In this document: positions 43,218 through 54,444 of the stretch, in pieces | Layout: each line of letters begins with the position of its first letter | Position numbering within the stretch: the stretch's first letter is position 1 | Assembly: GCA_963575645.1 (NCBI GenBank) | Contig: OY754469.1 | Location: 12,480,001-12,544,000, forward strand | Length of the DNA: 64,000 nt | DNA from: Xanthostigma xanthostigma | Taxonomy: Eukaryota > Arthropoda > Insecta > Raphidioptera > Raphidiidae | Direction: 5' to 3' | The notes under the pieces: model-generated | The model's database searches: none | Seen by the model: the letters and a program-made list of their open reading frames with translations, nothing else | What the model was told of the DNA's origin: nothing | Made by a program: the position numbers and the translations under genes

Positions 43218-44005
43218 TAGGCCCCACTCACGATTAAACTTCATGCCACAGTTCAGTGTTCAGTGAAGTTGGACAGATTAATCGAAAGACTGACTGGCAC
43301 CACACACAGTTCATGCAAACTGCTCAGTTTTTTAAATTTTTTGAGTTCAGTTTGGTTCAGTTGTTGGCATACACTCGTCGAGTATAGATACATAAGATAT
43401 ATTATATTATATACACACTATAATATAATACTATAGAGTATAGTTCATTAATAAGAACTAAATGAGTAATTTAAATGGTGAGGATTGGCTGTTCAGAGCT
43501 ATGGGATTGTATTTAAAACAGAGAAATAAGAAAAAAAAAGAAGAATATGGGTGAAAAATTGGTTAGAAATGCGTGATTCAAGAAGTCATGTTTATTTGAT
43601 TAATGAATTACATCTTGAGCCGCTTGATTGCAATAATTATTTACGAATGAATGAATTAACTTACAATTATTTACTGGAATTAGTTACCCTATTTATTAAG
43701 AACCAGGACACAAATATGTGAAAATCTATTTCTGCACAAGAAAGGCAGCAACATTGAGATTTTTGGCTTCTGGTTGTACAAAACACAGAACTCCAAAAAC
43801 TGAACTGAAAAACACCCACACACACAACAGTTTACTTGAACACTGAACACTGAAGTCGTTCAAAAATCAAGATGCATTTGATGAGTTCATGCTTGACTTC
43901 AGTGTTGGTTTCAGTGTTTATTTGTCCCACACACTATCATGCTTCACTGAACTATAAGTTTGAACACTGAACTGTTGCATGAAGTGTGATCGTGAGTGGG
44001 GCCTA
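43218..44005 (+). mobile_element. PIF/Harbinger non-autonomous element, TAA target
   Basis: 788 bp. Tips TAGGCCCCACTCACGATTAA and, reversed, TAGGCCCCACTCACGATCAC, followed by CAGTTCAGTGTTCA in both. TAA at 43215-43217 and 44006-44008 is the three-base duplication typical of the family. The interior retains a broken transposase N-terminus (43462-43777) and further ACTTCAGTG/CACTGAA sub-terminal repeats. An internal deletion derivative of an autonomous Harbinger element. Confidence 0.85.
43462..43777 (+). pseudogene. Harbinger transposase N-terminal relic
   Basis: Starts MSNLNGEDWLFRAMGLYLKQ, shifts frame near 43545, then reads RIWVKNWLEMRDSRSHVYLI and NELHLEPLDCNNYLRMNELT with IKNQDTNM before a TGA at 43719; after another shift ATLRFLASGC is visible. 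The order W(V)..WL..R...SH..L..EL....D...YLRM, then QDTxM and LRFLAxG, is the conserved N-terminus of HARBI1-type transposases. The DDE core and the partner Myb-like protein are missing. It lies between intact-looking Harbinger tips, which supports the call independently. Confidence 0.8.
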
Positions 44006-44008
44006 TAA

Positions 44009-44403
44009 TAACGAACACGTAGGTTTAGTTTTTAAACATAAAGATATTGAACGTAAATTTTTCTTGCACTTTCTTTCAGAATTTTATATTTTGATCTGCG
44101 ATGAAGTACTGAATTTCGTTTGAAATTCAGTATTTTTATTTTAGTCCGTCTCTGCAAATACAACATAGATTAATTTTCGTAGACGACTGATATCTGGATT
44201 AATGTATTATTTATATTTAGAACGTAACACCCATGGCTAATCGAGTGGATGTGTGCTAAAATCCCTACATTTTAGCTGCAGGGAATCAACGACGTTCAGG
44301 GTACAAGCTGTCCAAAAGGAGATTGTCATTTCTAGGCAGAGGTTAAAGTATGCTTAGGGTCATTTGAAGGAACGGGGAAGCACTGAGTAATTTATTTTCG
44401 CCG
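44009..44403. other. Unassigned stretch
   Basis: Contains a short inverted pair GAATTTCGTTTG/AAATTCAG near 44110; nothing else recognised. Confidence 0.3.
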
Positions 44404-44411
44404 GGCATGAC

Positions 44412-44859
44412 CAGTGATGGATTTAGGCTTGCTGCCGCCCTAGGCCCCATTCGATGCGCCGCCCTTTTTGATAAAATGAATTTCGTTAATTTTGATCCAA
44501 TATTTTTATTTAAAAATAACTTTATTTATTGAAATATAATTTTTAAATATAACTAATAAACATGACAGATAAATAAGTTATAAATTAATCTCACTAAAGG
44601 AACAGAAAGTAAGCTACTCGATAATAACTATAATTGATCTATTAAAAAATTAACGTCTTACCCACCCATACAGATGGCGAAGTAAATTGATTTATTGAAT
44701 TATAATATATTCTATAGAAAATTTTTTATGAAGACTAATCCGAACCAATTTTTCAAATTGATTGATTTTACTTTTCGCCTCTGAAATTTTGTCATTTCAA
44801 AAATTTTGCCGCCCTTCAAATTATGCCGCCTCACGGGCCTAGGCGTAAATCCATCGATA
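44412..44859. mobile_element. hAT-like non-autonomous element, perfect 8-bp duplication
   Basis: 448 bp. Left CAGTGATGGATTTAGGC, right GCGTAAATCCATCGATA (tip decayed). GGCATGAC flanks it at 44404-44411 and 44860-44867. Sub-terminal GCCGCCCTAGGCCCC and GGGCCTAGG. No transposase. Confidence 0.85.
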
Positions 44860-44879
44860 GGCATGACATATTATCGCGT

Positions 44880-44980
44880 TAAGATAAAAGCCCTTTTCGT
44901 GGAGACCAATTTTGCAAGGGAAGTCGACGAAAAACGGTGGCAATCTATATTAATTCGGGCAAAGCCGAACCGAGCTACTA
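44880..44980 (+). mobile_element. Helitron-like 3' fragment
   Basis: GTGGAGACCAATTTTGCAAG, AAAACGGTGGCAATCTATAT, then CGGGCAAAGCCGAACCGAGC. The final CTAG has decayed to CTAC. Confidence 0.45.
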
Positions 44981-45708
44981 TAGTATTCAATAAAGTGAAA
45001 AAGAATAAGAACGACTGTTATTTTTATCACAAGTGATTCAAAAATTATTTTGATGTTCCAGAATTTTGTGTCGATTTCTCGAAATTCGTTTCTTGTCTCG
45101 ATAGCAACACAAGTTGATATGCAAGAATTTTGTCATTATTTTCTTGGACAACCTTGTTGTGTCTAGTCAGAGCTTTTACGTATATCAGATAAAATTGTTT
45201 CCATGTCCAGAGTTACTCTTTGATCTCTTCTATATGTTAACTAACTTTAATAATATTTCTAAATTGTAAAATGCTCTCTGAAAGTTAAACTGAGATTTAT
45301 AATTAAAAATGTTGTATGTTGGATATTAAAATGATAAATATGTCTATGAAAAAATTAACAATTCTAGAGAGCTGTGAAGCAAAGGTGCCGCGAGATAAAT
45401 ACAAACCTTATTACAGAGGTGGTATTTATAAAATGTCGATAATGTAATAATACTGTTAAAGTATTAAAATTATTGTGAATTTTCCATTATTTTATTAAAA
45501 TCGATAAGTGAAAATAATACAAAAGAGCAAATCTGTCAGCGTTATGTATATAGAGAATGAAAAACAGAATCGAGTTATCGCGGGTTCTTGTTCATTTATT
45601 GGTAAACAATTTCCTTCACCACTCGATTAACTCACATTATTTATGAGATTAGATTTTTTATGGAATTATGAAAATATTGATAATAACAATAATAAATTCC
45701 TTTAACTC
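44981..45708. other. Unassigned stretch with a possible reverse-transcriptase scrap
   Basis: On the minus strand 45235-45145 reads RRDQRVTLDMETILSDI and, after a stop, TQQGCP, weakly like the region before the GxxQG block of LINE reverse transcriptases. Too short and broken to annotate. The rest is AT-rich. Confidence 0.3.
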
Positions 45709-45825
45709 CTAAGTGGAGCATAGGGCCTCTACGAAAATTTTGAATCTAGTCCTATCTCTTGCTATATTTTTGACTTGAAGCCAGGTAGTTCCTTGTTCCC
45801 CAACTTCTTCATGAACAGTTCTTCT
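45709..45825 (-). pseudogene. LINE C-terminal tail, minus strand
   Basis: RRTVHEEVGEQGTTWLQVKN followed by IARDRTRFKIFVEALCST and a stop. The W..VK.IA.DR.R...FVEALCS ending is that of RTE-like non-LTR elements common in Lepidoptera. About 39 codons only; upstream coding is gone. An AATAATAAT-type tail (minus strand) follows. Confidence 0.65.
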
Positions 45826-45961
45826 CCAGAGAAAATATTGATAGTAGGTTATTTTTCTTAAATATATTTTTTACATTATTATTTGCCATAATCTATAGGA
45901 GACGCAAAAGTAACTTAACATGAACTGTTGGAAAGTCGACTACTCCGTAATATGAGGACAT

Positions 45962-46281
45962 AGTGCCCTGAAAGGACACCTCCAAAGAATCGGATTGTTT
46001 AACGGGGACTTAAAGTGCAATTAGTGCAATAAGAAGACGGAAACAGCGAATCATATTCTGTGTTAATGCAAGGCTTTAGATCGTAGAAGACAGATATTTT
46101 ATGGAAAATGTAGAATGAGTCCCGAAGATTACATCAATCACCCAATCCACGGACTGCACAAACTAGTGCAAGGAACGAGGATACTGGACCGAGCGGATAT
46201 AAGAGATTGGGAGATAGAACAATAAGCCCAAGAGGCTGCGGTGTTCTCGGTGACAAGCCGACTCCCGTCAATGAAAAAAAA
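45962..46281 (+). pseudogene. LINE C-terminus with zinc-knuckle-like CxxC and poly-A
   Basis: A single frame from 45962 to TAA at 46223-46225, broken by TAG and TAA codons, gives GHLQRIGLFNGDLKCN, then a stop, CNKKTETANHILC, a stop, and CKALDRRRQIFYGKC, GLHKLVQGTRILD. The GHL..LGLF...C..C....ETA.HIL..C.AL.RRR..  arrangement is the region after RNase H in Jockey/I/R1-type LINEs. A short 3' UTR ends in an A run at about 46273-46281. A 5'-truncated, inactive copy. Confidence 0.75.
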
Positions 46282-46500
46282 ACTCCGTAATGTGAATGTG
46301 AACATCAATGAACAATTCTAGTCTTCAAACAAACACGAGTCTACTGTATTTGATTATGGTTGCACCATAAGCCACTTTTCCGTGCGACCTAAGCTATTAT
46401 AATTATAAGTATTAACATATTTGTTGCTCACGACGAGTTTCGTAAAATATTAACAAACACTGGATTACAGAGTTTCGCCTCAGCACTGTCCGTATAGACC

Positions 46501-46989
46501 AAGAGCTGGCAACAGATTTCGAGTTGTCATTTCGAAACACGTGAAAATGTAGATGTTGAATCTTGTAAACCTGCTGAACAATGCGACCTGGGTATACTAC
46601 ATCAAAATATTTTGAAAATTAAATAGACAGCTGTTCTGCAAATTTGCCAAAAAAATTAGGTAACTGACAGTCATGCTTTGGTTAATTTTTAATATAGGTA
46701 CTTAATGATTAGTGACGTATTATAATAAATAAAATAATATTTCTGTTAATATGGTTTCACATTTAAAAATTAAATAAATCGTGCTTGTCAGCTATACCTA
46801 TCGATTTATTTGAAAGATCTTCAGAATTAAAAAACAGCTGACTTTTTTTATTTTCAAAATATTTTTGGCATAGTACCTATACCTCGGTCGCAAGGGACTG
46901 TCAGAATGGACTTTCATTGTTCAGCGGGTATAACAGATTCAATACCCACATTTTCACGAACGACCATTCGAAATCTGTTGCTAGCTCTT
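46501..46989. mobile_element. Inverted-repeat element (AAGAGCTGGCAACAG tips)
   Basis: AAGAGCTGGCAACAGATTTC on the left against GAAATCTGTTGCTAGCTCTT on the right; similarity continues for about 80 bp (CGTGAAAATGT, GCTGAACAATG). Interior AT-rich, with a short R1-like patch. No clear target duplication. Confidence 0.65.
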
Positions 46990-47084
46990 CGTCGAGTAGT
47001 CCAAAAGCTACTGCAGTTTTTGGAAGCTGATTTAGGCTTGGAAGTGACATACTTTATAATGTAGTTTAATCAAACCTATCCAGT

Positions 47085-47412
47085 CGTTTTTATGGGTAAT
47101 TAACCCCTAAATATGCACTAGTTGAGTTGAAAACTCATTTTGGAGAGGTCGAGATTTTCACAGTATTCCAAATACGCCTTTTCTAAACATGTATTTCAGA
47201 GGGCAGAATAAAATTTCAATCGGAAAATCCCGGCAGACTGCCTTCAAGGGTGGTATAAGGAACGTTTAAAGCAGTCTGCCGAGGTGTTCCGATTGGAATT
47301 TCGTTGTGATTTTTGAAATACAATTTAGAAAAGGTGTATTTGAAATACTGTGAAAGTAAAATCAGTTGACATTTGTAACCCAACTGGGGTTGATTACTCC
47401 TAAAAACAACTG
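47085..47412. repeat. 328-bp inverted repeat
   Basis: Outer parts CCAGTCGTTTTTATGGGTAA / CTCCTAAAAACAACTGG and inner parts TTTTCACAGTATTCCAAATA / TATTTGAAATACTGTGAAAG with CAGACTGC/GCAGTCTG at the apex near 47258. Arms diverged by roughly a fifth, so an old copy. Confidence 0.65.
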
Positions 47413-47468
47413 GACTTGGTCACTTGGTGACGCAGTGTCATTTTCGTTGTTTAAACTACATTATAAAG

Positions 47469-47702
47469 CAGGTCTGGGCAAATGGCGGCCCACAGCGCAA
47501 TTTTATCCGGCCCGCGAAGCATTTTAGAAAGCGGAAATAGAATGCGGGGACCTTTTTGCTCTCCCACATGCGGAAATAGAATGTGAAGATCTTTTTTTCT
47601 GAAAATTTTTGGCCCGCGGTGAAATTTTCGTCAGCCATCCGGCCCGCGATCAAATTTTCATCAGCTATGTGGCCCGCCGATCAAAAGATTTGCCCGCCCC
47701 TG
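47469..47702. mobile_element. hAT-like MITE, perfect 8-bp duplication
   Basis: 234 bp. Left CAGGTCTGGGCAAATGGCGG, right GATTTGCCCGCCCCTG. TTATAAAG on both sides (47461-47468, 47703-47710). Interior has repeated GGCCCGC. No coding content. Confidence 0.85.
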
Positions 47703-47710
47703 TTATAAAG

Positions 47711-48125
47711 TGTCACTTCTATGGCTAAATCAGCTTTTAAAAAGTTCAGTAGCTCTCGGTCTATTAATATGAATAATAGAATAATAATTTAATATGAACT
47801 GACTCGTTAGGGGAAACCATGGAAACGTGAAGTTTAATCGGTTCGTTGTCATGGATTATTGCACACGGCTCCTTTATACATATTAAATACGCAAAGTCTG
47901 GCCACGAATAAACCACTGTGGCGTCGGCGTTGCACGTTTATGCCGCTACCTCCAGGAATCAAACCGTTGAACTTTTAGTAAACATCATATCCCGTGGGAT
48001 TACCGAACTTTTACTGGAAGTAGCAACAAAGTTCGGCGTAAAATATCTACATGCGTAGCGTTTTATCATAGGAAACAAGCAGATTTAGCGTTGATACTAA
48101 ATGCCTTTTTTTGTATTGTGTAATG
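47711..48125. other. Unassigned stretch
   Basis: CATATCCCGTGGGATTACCG near 47987 resembles a block common in lepidopteran repeats; no ends identified. Confidence 0.3.
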
Positions 48126-48680
48126 GCCGTATTCACCGAACGTAAGCAGTTATTTATTCGGTTCATTTGTTCTTCAGGCAGCTATTCCTACGAATAAATA
48201 GCGATAATTCAATTCGCCTAGCATAATTATGTTTATTGCAGGTATAAATCTATTCTGTCCAATTCGCCTGATAAAATAATAATGGCCGCCACATAGATTA
48301 TAATACCTAACCTATAAACGTGAAATATTGTATCTACAGTTGCTGTTGTGAATTTATTTATGTGTTGTTTATTACCCTTTTGTGAAGTGTACAGTTGTAA
48401 AACATTAAAGTTAGTGTTAGTTTTGGGTGCAATTGGGTTAGAATAAAACATTATTATTTTGTGTCTTTTTTTAACGTTTACACTAACTCCATCGGTCGGA
48501 TTTTTGGGTGAACGTCAAAATATTCAACAAAAATAGCAAGGCGTATAGTGCAGTATAAGTACAAGTAACTATTCTAACAGATATATTACTTGGTGAATTG
48601 AAAGTAAATTTTATTCGAGGGAATAAATTTGTTCCCAGACTTGTAACTTCTATCTTTAATAGTGTTTAGTGAATACGGGC
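48126..48680. mobile_element. Possible inverted-repeat element (GGCCGTATTCAC ends)
   Basis: GGCCGTATTCACCGAAC at the left and GTTTAGTGAATACGGGC at the right. Only about 17 bp pair and no target duplication is clear. Confidence 0.45.
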
Positions 48681-49136
48681 ACAAGTGAAATAATTTATTT
48701 GCGATCGATCAAAGTCCTTTATATTTCAACGTTGTTTTTAGCGAGAAAAGAAGCATAGGCGTATTTTTATTTGTGCCGAGGTAAAACAGACTGCATGTTT
48801 TTTGTTTATAACAAGTTTAAGGTTATCTAAAGGGGTGTTTTTAAGTCTTTTTTAGTCGATGCCCCTTTTTAGGTTTAATCTTTGTAGCCATCCTTTTTTT
48901 GTCGTTCTGACTTGGGGACTAAAAAGAGTAGGTACCACTTGAAGTGTTTCTTTATATAAAATTATTCTCAGATAAGATCTATTTTATAAAATATCTCATG
49001 TAGTCTTATTAACGTTTGTAAAAAAATTAATACATATTTTAGCCATTCCAACTCCACAAGATATATGTCAAATGTCAATATTTTTGAACTTGGAAATGGT
49101 CTTGTCTCTGAATTGGCTATTTTTTTTTATATAATA
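48681..49136. other. Unassigned stretch with an R1 patch
   Basis: 49035-49125 contains worn R1 sequence (AGCCATTCCAACTCCAC, ATGTCAATATTTTTGAACTT). Otherwise nothing recognised. Confidence 0.35.
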
Positions 49137-49451
49137 CTAGCGGCCCGTTTCGGTTTTACACGGGTGCAAAACTGTTTTGGAAGTATTATATTGACCTTCC
49201 TATCTACACAGCAGAACTATCAAAGTACATTGTTTTGATGTACCCATCTTTAAAAATTTGGCCAGCGTTAGCCATTTAAGCGTATTAAAACAGTTTTTTC
49301 TTACAAATCATCGTCAAAGTTGTAAAAATATTTACAAATTATATATAGAAACTTTCCTTGTTTATCGCTCCCGCTACTATAGTGAAAACTGTATAAAAAT
49401 CCGTTCAGACAGACAGACAGACGCGGCGTAGGAGCTTTGTATATATAGAGA
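49137..49451 (-). mobile_element. Helitron-like element with both ends
   Basis: On the minus strand it starts TCTCTATATATACAAAGCTC (after an A) and ends with GTGTAAAACCGAAACGGGCC then GCTAG before T, so it fits A/T insertion with TC and CTAG ends. 315 bp. Interior has a CTGTCTGTCTG run and GTTTCTATATATAATTTG. A truncated relative is at 52300-52500. Confidence 0.7.
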
Positions 49452-50071
49452 TGATACTCGTATATACTAATTTTTAATATATTTTGGTTTCATTCAAAAA
49501 AATACTGAGTACCTACTTATAAAGAGCAATGTCCCTATACTGAATTGAAGTTAATTAAATTTCCAATTAGATAGCTCTCAGGACGTAATTTATAAAATTA
49601 ATTATGTGCGAATTCATAAAAGTTTTCCAAGGAATATTGTATTTCATATAATATTGTAGACATTTGAAGGTACCTACAAAAATATTTCTTAGAACATAAT
49701 AAATATAATACAGAATTTTATTTTCAGAAAATATTAATTTTGATACTTATATTAAATCCAAAATCTACGCTTACTTTTACAGCTACTTTTATTTTTCTAG
49801 AGAGTAATTACTTATGAAACGCACCCTTTGATGACAAAAAGGGTTTTCCAAAACTGTCCTTGAAATGCACGTTTTGAATAATTAATAATAATATTCAAAT
49901 TTTAATATTAATTTGTTTAAATGGACCTATCAAATACGCATATCTCTATAATGCCTTTTATGGATATTATAGATCATTCATAATATTAGGTAGGCATGCA
50001 AAAAATATATGTCTGTGACAAGAAGCCAAAATCACTTAGGTCAATTTTTTTTTGTAATCTTTAAGCGTACA
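49452..50071. other. Unassigned AT-rich stretch
   Basis: No features recognised. Confidence 0.3.
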
Positions 50072-50073
50072 TA

Positions 50074-50396
50074 TAATACGTGCCACGAATCTAAAAGGCT
50101 CGGAAGTTAGATGCGAATGCGGGCTTGCGCTTGTACAGTCTGTTGAAAAACTACAAACTCGCAACTCAACAAAACTAAAACAGCAATAACAACTTGACAA
50201 TAGCGTACTCGACTGTACTTTAAAGCAGCATAGCGATAAGTGACAAAGGCAATGAGCGATCATGGCCAATCACCGACGAGCGCACGGTCCGTGCAGGTAG
50301 CTGGGAGGTGGTGGGAGTATCAACGGCTCTAAAATGTGCCTTTGCGACACTGATTGTGACCAACTTCCGAAGCTTTTAGATCCGTGGCGCGTATTA
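50074..50396. mobile_element. MITE family A, copy 3 (TA target)
   Basis: 323 bp, tips TAATACGTGCCACG and CGTGGCGCGTATTA, TA at 50072-50073 and 50397-50398. Same orientation as the other two copies. Confidence 0.85.
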
Positions 50397-50419
50397 TAGC
50401 TCAGAATGACAAGAAAATA

Positions 50420-50920
50420 ACAATTTTTGAATCATTTTTTTGTCCGTCTAAACATCAAGACCCCTTTTGTCAAGAAGAGGTATCAAGTTAAAATTAATAT
50501 CAACAACTAAGATTTGCAACCCTATAGTTCTGTAAAAAATTCAAGCTTCTAATTCATTCGGAACCCAAAGGAATGGTGAGATCTCTGATGAGAAATGCGC
50601 CGAACTGTCCTAAGGGGAGTTTTTGACGGGTAAACATTGATTTAGAAAAGCACGATGGAGGTTAGGTTTACCTTATGCTTTCATACAGTTTACCTGTCAA
50701 AAACCTCCCTTAGGACAGTTCGCTGCATTTCTCACCAGAGGTCTCACCATTCCTTTGGGTTCCGAATTGCAATAAAAAGAAACAGCCTTTCAAAAATCAC
50801 ATATTGATACTGACTCACTTATCAAAACCTGCGGAGTACTTCCCGATGACCTACAATAGTGAAATTTCGCATGAAGCGTCTTATATAGCACAAGTAAAGG
50901 GAAAAATCATTAATTCCTAA
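50420..50920 (+). repeat. Lepidopteran dispersed repeat, interrupted
   Basis: TTTTGTCCGTCTAAACATCA.., GAGGTATCAAGTTAAAATTA, and after the insertion ACTTCCCGATGACCTACAAT and CTTATATAGCACAAGTAAAG parallel 6490-6760 of the repeat at 5886-7935. Split by the element at 50556-50767. Confidence 0.55.
50556..50767. mobile_element. Short fold-back MITE
   Basis: 212 bp. ATTCGGAACCCAAAGGAATG, GTGAGATCTCTG.TGAGAAATG and GAACTGTCCTAAGGGGAGTT pair with the right arm through CCTTTGGGTTCCGAAT. Arms about 73 bp around a 65-bp loop. Inserted in the repeat at 50420-50920. Confidence 0.75.
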
Positions 50921-51055
50921 TATTATGTGGAATAACCTGTCAGATACTTGCATTCCTACCCGAACAGCGGCTGCACAGAGCATGTGCTGTTCACGTGACA
51001 ACTGTGTGCTAATGGGAAAGACTATACAATGAGTTTCAGTTAAGACGCAACCACG

Positions 51056-51334
51056 AAGTCTGTAACTAGGAGACCCAGCTTCCTATGCTTGCTGTGTTTC
51101 GAGACGGAACGTTTTCTGGCGCACGCGAGATGGCACTATTATCACTACCTGAGAAAACTTTGGTTCTTTCCATCTATTTTTGTCATAGTTACCAAAGTTG
51201 TTTAACTTCACAGACACTACACGCATGCAAGCCATGAACGTGTGTGCGTTACCCAGTAGCTGACGCCATATTGGTTCATGCAACAGATATCGGTCCACCG
51301 CCACGCTCGAGCTGGGTGTCCTGGTTACACAGTT
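51056..51334 (-). mobile_element. MITE family B, copy 2
   Basis: 279 bp, the reverse of 27151-27429: AAGTCTGTAACTAGGAGACC at one end and CCTGGTTACACAGTTC at the other. The shared length and both ends confirm the family limits. Confidence 0.75.
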
Positions 51335-51369
51335 CGAGGACGCAACATAAGCGAGGATTGTTTATTTGG

Positions 51370-51480
51370 TAGGTATGGAAATTATTAATCCCTTGGGCGC
51401 CCGGTGTACTATGTAGCTTTTTATGTTGAACGATTTTCTGTAATGCATTAACGATTTCCATAGCTACTATATTAATAAAA
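51370..51480 (-). repeat. Fragment of the TTACAGAAAATCGTT repeat
   Basis: Reversed: TAGCTATGGAAATCGTTAAT, GCATTACAGAAAATCGTTCA. Same as the start of the tandem units at 57856-58330. Confidence 0.5.
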
Positions 51481-51713
51481 CTCATGTAATAGTCAGAGTG
51501 CCCATCGGCAAAAATTTTATTGACACATACTCTCTCCAAACTTTGTATATGGCTTCATTAGGCCTAGTCTGACACCTATTTCCTCTATGACTTTTCTTGA
51601 TTTTGGGGCGTTTTCCCTCTAAATTTTCCAAAAGATGTCGTCTTGACGACATGTAAAAATTTATAGATACTGTTTGTTATTTTAATTGGATAGCTTAAAA
51701 ACTTCAACCAAAA

Positions 51714-51845
51714 CACTAAAATAATGTTCTCTGACAAATAACATAACCATTTAAAATGTCTGACACCTCGAATATGTTCGACATATTCGAGGTGTCAGAC
51801 ATTTTAAATGGTTCATATTATTTGTCAGAGAACATTATTTTAGTG
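51714..51845. repeat. 132-bp near-perfect palindrome
   Basis: CACTAAAATAATGTTCTCTG, ACAAATAACATAACCATTTA and AAATGTCTGACACCTCGAAT pair with the right half around TATGTTCGACATA. Only a few mismatches. No flanking duplication recognised. Confidence 0.8.
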
Positions 51846-52299
51846 ACTATAATATGTTGCATCTTAAATGAAATTCACTATTTGTGTAGTATTTTACCAC
51901 ATATATATTTGACGTAAGTGCTTTTGTCTAGCGGCTACAAATATGTTTTATGTAAACATAATTAGCATACATTATATCTGCATTTCATCAACGCAATGAC
52001 ACGCATATGTACATTTATTTCGTGTCAATTTGGCATTAATTCATTTGGGATTCCAATTTTCAGTTGATTTCATTAAATATATTAGTTCGTTGTGTTGTCA
52101 AATTTAAATAAGTCTTTCATAATATAGGATCCCCAATCGTTACAAAACAACTAGCACTAGGGTATGGTTGCCAATGATTGACTAGCGATTGGAGATTTAA
52201 CACTGGGCCTATTTTGAAATATTACGAGAAAATATCACTATATTGCATGTACCGATACTATTATTCCCTCTTATTCCCGTGCTGACGAGCCATTTTGTA
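51846..52299. other. Unassigned AT-rich stretch
   Basis: No features recognised. Confidence 0.3.
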
Positions 52300-52500
52300 C
52301 AAAATATTTATAAATTATATACAAAAACCTTCCTCGTTTGTCGCTCCCTATTAGTGAAAATTGAAAAATCCGTTCGGTAGTTTTTGAGTTTATCGCGTTC
52401 AGACAGACAGACAAACACGGCGGAGGGACTTTATTTTATATATACAGTGGTCCGTCTTGGTTTCACCCGGGTGCGATAGATATAATTCTGTAAAATGTAT
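52300..52500 (-). mobile_element. Helitron-like fragment
   Basis: TTCCTCGTTTGTCGCTCCCT, TTCAGACAGACAGACAAACA and CGGCGGAGGGACTTTATTTT match 49137-49451. A GGT.CGTCTTGGTTTCACCC end block follows at 52450-52475, out of the usual order. Confidence 0.45.
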
Positions 52501-53364
52501 TTCGTTTGCGGCCCGGCGTCTGAACTAAAAGTGTTGAGCAAAATCCTGAACTAATAGCTTCAAGCGAATTCTATAAGATGTCGCTACTTGGTACTATAAC
52601 AGTTTTTTGTTTGCTTCTGAGCTAATAGCTTTGAGTAAATTCTATCAGATGTTTACATGTTACTAAAACAGTTTTTTTGAGAAAACACCGTAAAATTGTA
52701 CAAAATATTTAATAAATACTATCCTATAGCGTAAGTTGCACCAAGCAAGACAGAATTATCAAATTTCATAAAAATCAGTTCAGCGCGGCCAAAATTGTGA
52801 CACGAGAATTTAATATATACGTATAGATAGATAGATAGATTACGTATTTGGTTGCATTGAAATTTACAGTATATATTATGAGCTATCTTAAAAATTTCAA
52901 TTAAACTCTGTACCTACGTATAATCTATCAAATTAATTGATGTAGGTTTTGCTATCCTAGTATATATATAATAACATAATCCAGTGTTTCATTCGACTAC
53001 AGCAGCAACGGTTGGCGGTAGAATCTGTTAAATCTGAATTATATTTGCAAACACTTCATTAAGACCCAGTAGCCTATTACTGGGAGATTTATCATCATCT
53101 GGATTACGTAATCAAGCGACGATGGGGGTAGTACAAATGAAACGTACACTCTCTATACACTCAACGTGTGCAAAGGTGTAGATAATTTCACTGCTGCTGA
53201 TACGGGATGCAGATCTCGTGACGTCATTCGACTATAGCGAATGCAAACTTATAAAGAATTCAATTTACAGCAGTTGCTGTACTATATTGGCGCTGATAGG
53301 TATTTTTTACCGACTTCAAAAAAGAAAAGGTTATAATATGTTCGATCCGTATAATATACTTTTT
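52501..53364. other. Unassigned stretch with a short tetranucleotide run
   Basis: ATAGATAGATAGATAG at 52824-52840. Nothing else recognised. Confidence 0.3.
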
Positions 53365-53695
53365 TACCATTCCAACCCACAAGTGGGGAATGGTACTTAC
53401 TATAGTTTAGGTCAAAAATCGCTTTTCAAAAATTTTACAATATCTTTCCGTTTTAAGGTCCCCCGTATCCAAAAAACACATATTTTTTAGTCTGTTTGTC
53501 TGTTAGTCTTTTGTCTGTTTGTCTGTTTGTTAGTCTGTTGACGATACAGGTCAAACGTTTGAGCGGATTGTAACCAAATTTTGGGAGGATGTTTGGTATG
53601 CAAATATGAAGAGCCCTATTGTTTTTGGGGAAAATCGGCGCGTGCGCAAAAGAGATTTTTGCTATAACAGTGTTTTTTATATAATAATGGTAATG
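53365..53695 (-). repeat. Family R1, copy 2 (partial)
   Basis: CCATTCCAACCCACAAGTGG, GGTCCCCCGTATCCAAAAAA, GGGGAAAATCGGCGCGTGCG and TTTTTTATATAATAATGG. It is the reverse of the 3' part of 54935-55550, with an expanded GTCTGTTTGTC run near 53490-53540. Confidence 0.6.
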
Positions 53696-53923
53696 AAATA
53701 TAATTAAGTGGGACTTCCAAAGAATCCATCGAGACAGTAAAACGCCTGTTCAATTAAATAGAGCTTTAGAGAACTTTTAAATTGTAACTTTCAATCTGTC
53801 GTATATTAGAAGGTAAGTATTAAGTAATTATTATATATTCTTTGACACACGTCATGTCTAGGCCCCTTTACTGCCTAATGTAACTGAATGACTGAATGTA
53901 AATATTTTCAGTTTGCCTGGTAT

Positions 53924-54444
53924 CAGCGTTGCCAGTTTTTTTTTGCCAAGTTGGGATTTTGGAACTCTTTGAGTGAAAACAGCGGGATTCTTTCGTCGAA
54001 AGCGGGACATAGTAAAAAAACGTATATAATCAGAAGTTTTCAAATACCTATTTATCTTTTTATTTGAATTAAAATTACGTTTACGTGACAATAGATAGCA
54101 AAAATAGCCACAGAAAAATATTTTAATAAAAATATAATATTTTAAATCAGATTTACCCTATCGTTAAATAGTTGAGTCTTATTCGTCTTCAGAATAAAAA
54201 AAAACAGAAATCAAAATCAAAAAAGTTTTATAGAAAAATATGGCGTTTCAAACAATAGTCTGTAGAGTGAGTGTTACAAATTGCAATTTACATTAAGAGA
54301 AATAAACTTTATAAGAATTACTTATTCATGATATTTCTGTGAAGATTTAACTTCTTTTAAAGTTATCCCCGAAAAGCGGGACTGAGCCTGTCCCGCGCGG
54401 GACATTTAATTTTGATTTAAAAATCGGGACGTCTGGCAACACTG
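53924..54444. mobile_element. hAT-like non-autonomous element, perfect 8-bp duplication
   Basis: 521 bp. Left CAGCGTTGCCAGTTTTTTTT, right GTCTGGCAACACTG. CCTGGTAT at 53916-53923 and 54445-54452. Sub-terminal GCGGGAC repeats near both ends. No transposase frame. Confidence 0.85.

Noticed and set aside
45145..45235. Possible reverse-transcriptase scrap on the minus strand
   Set aside because: Similarity limited to a few residues around TQQGCP with a stop between; a profile search would be needed.
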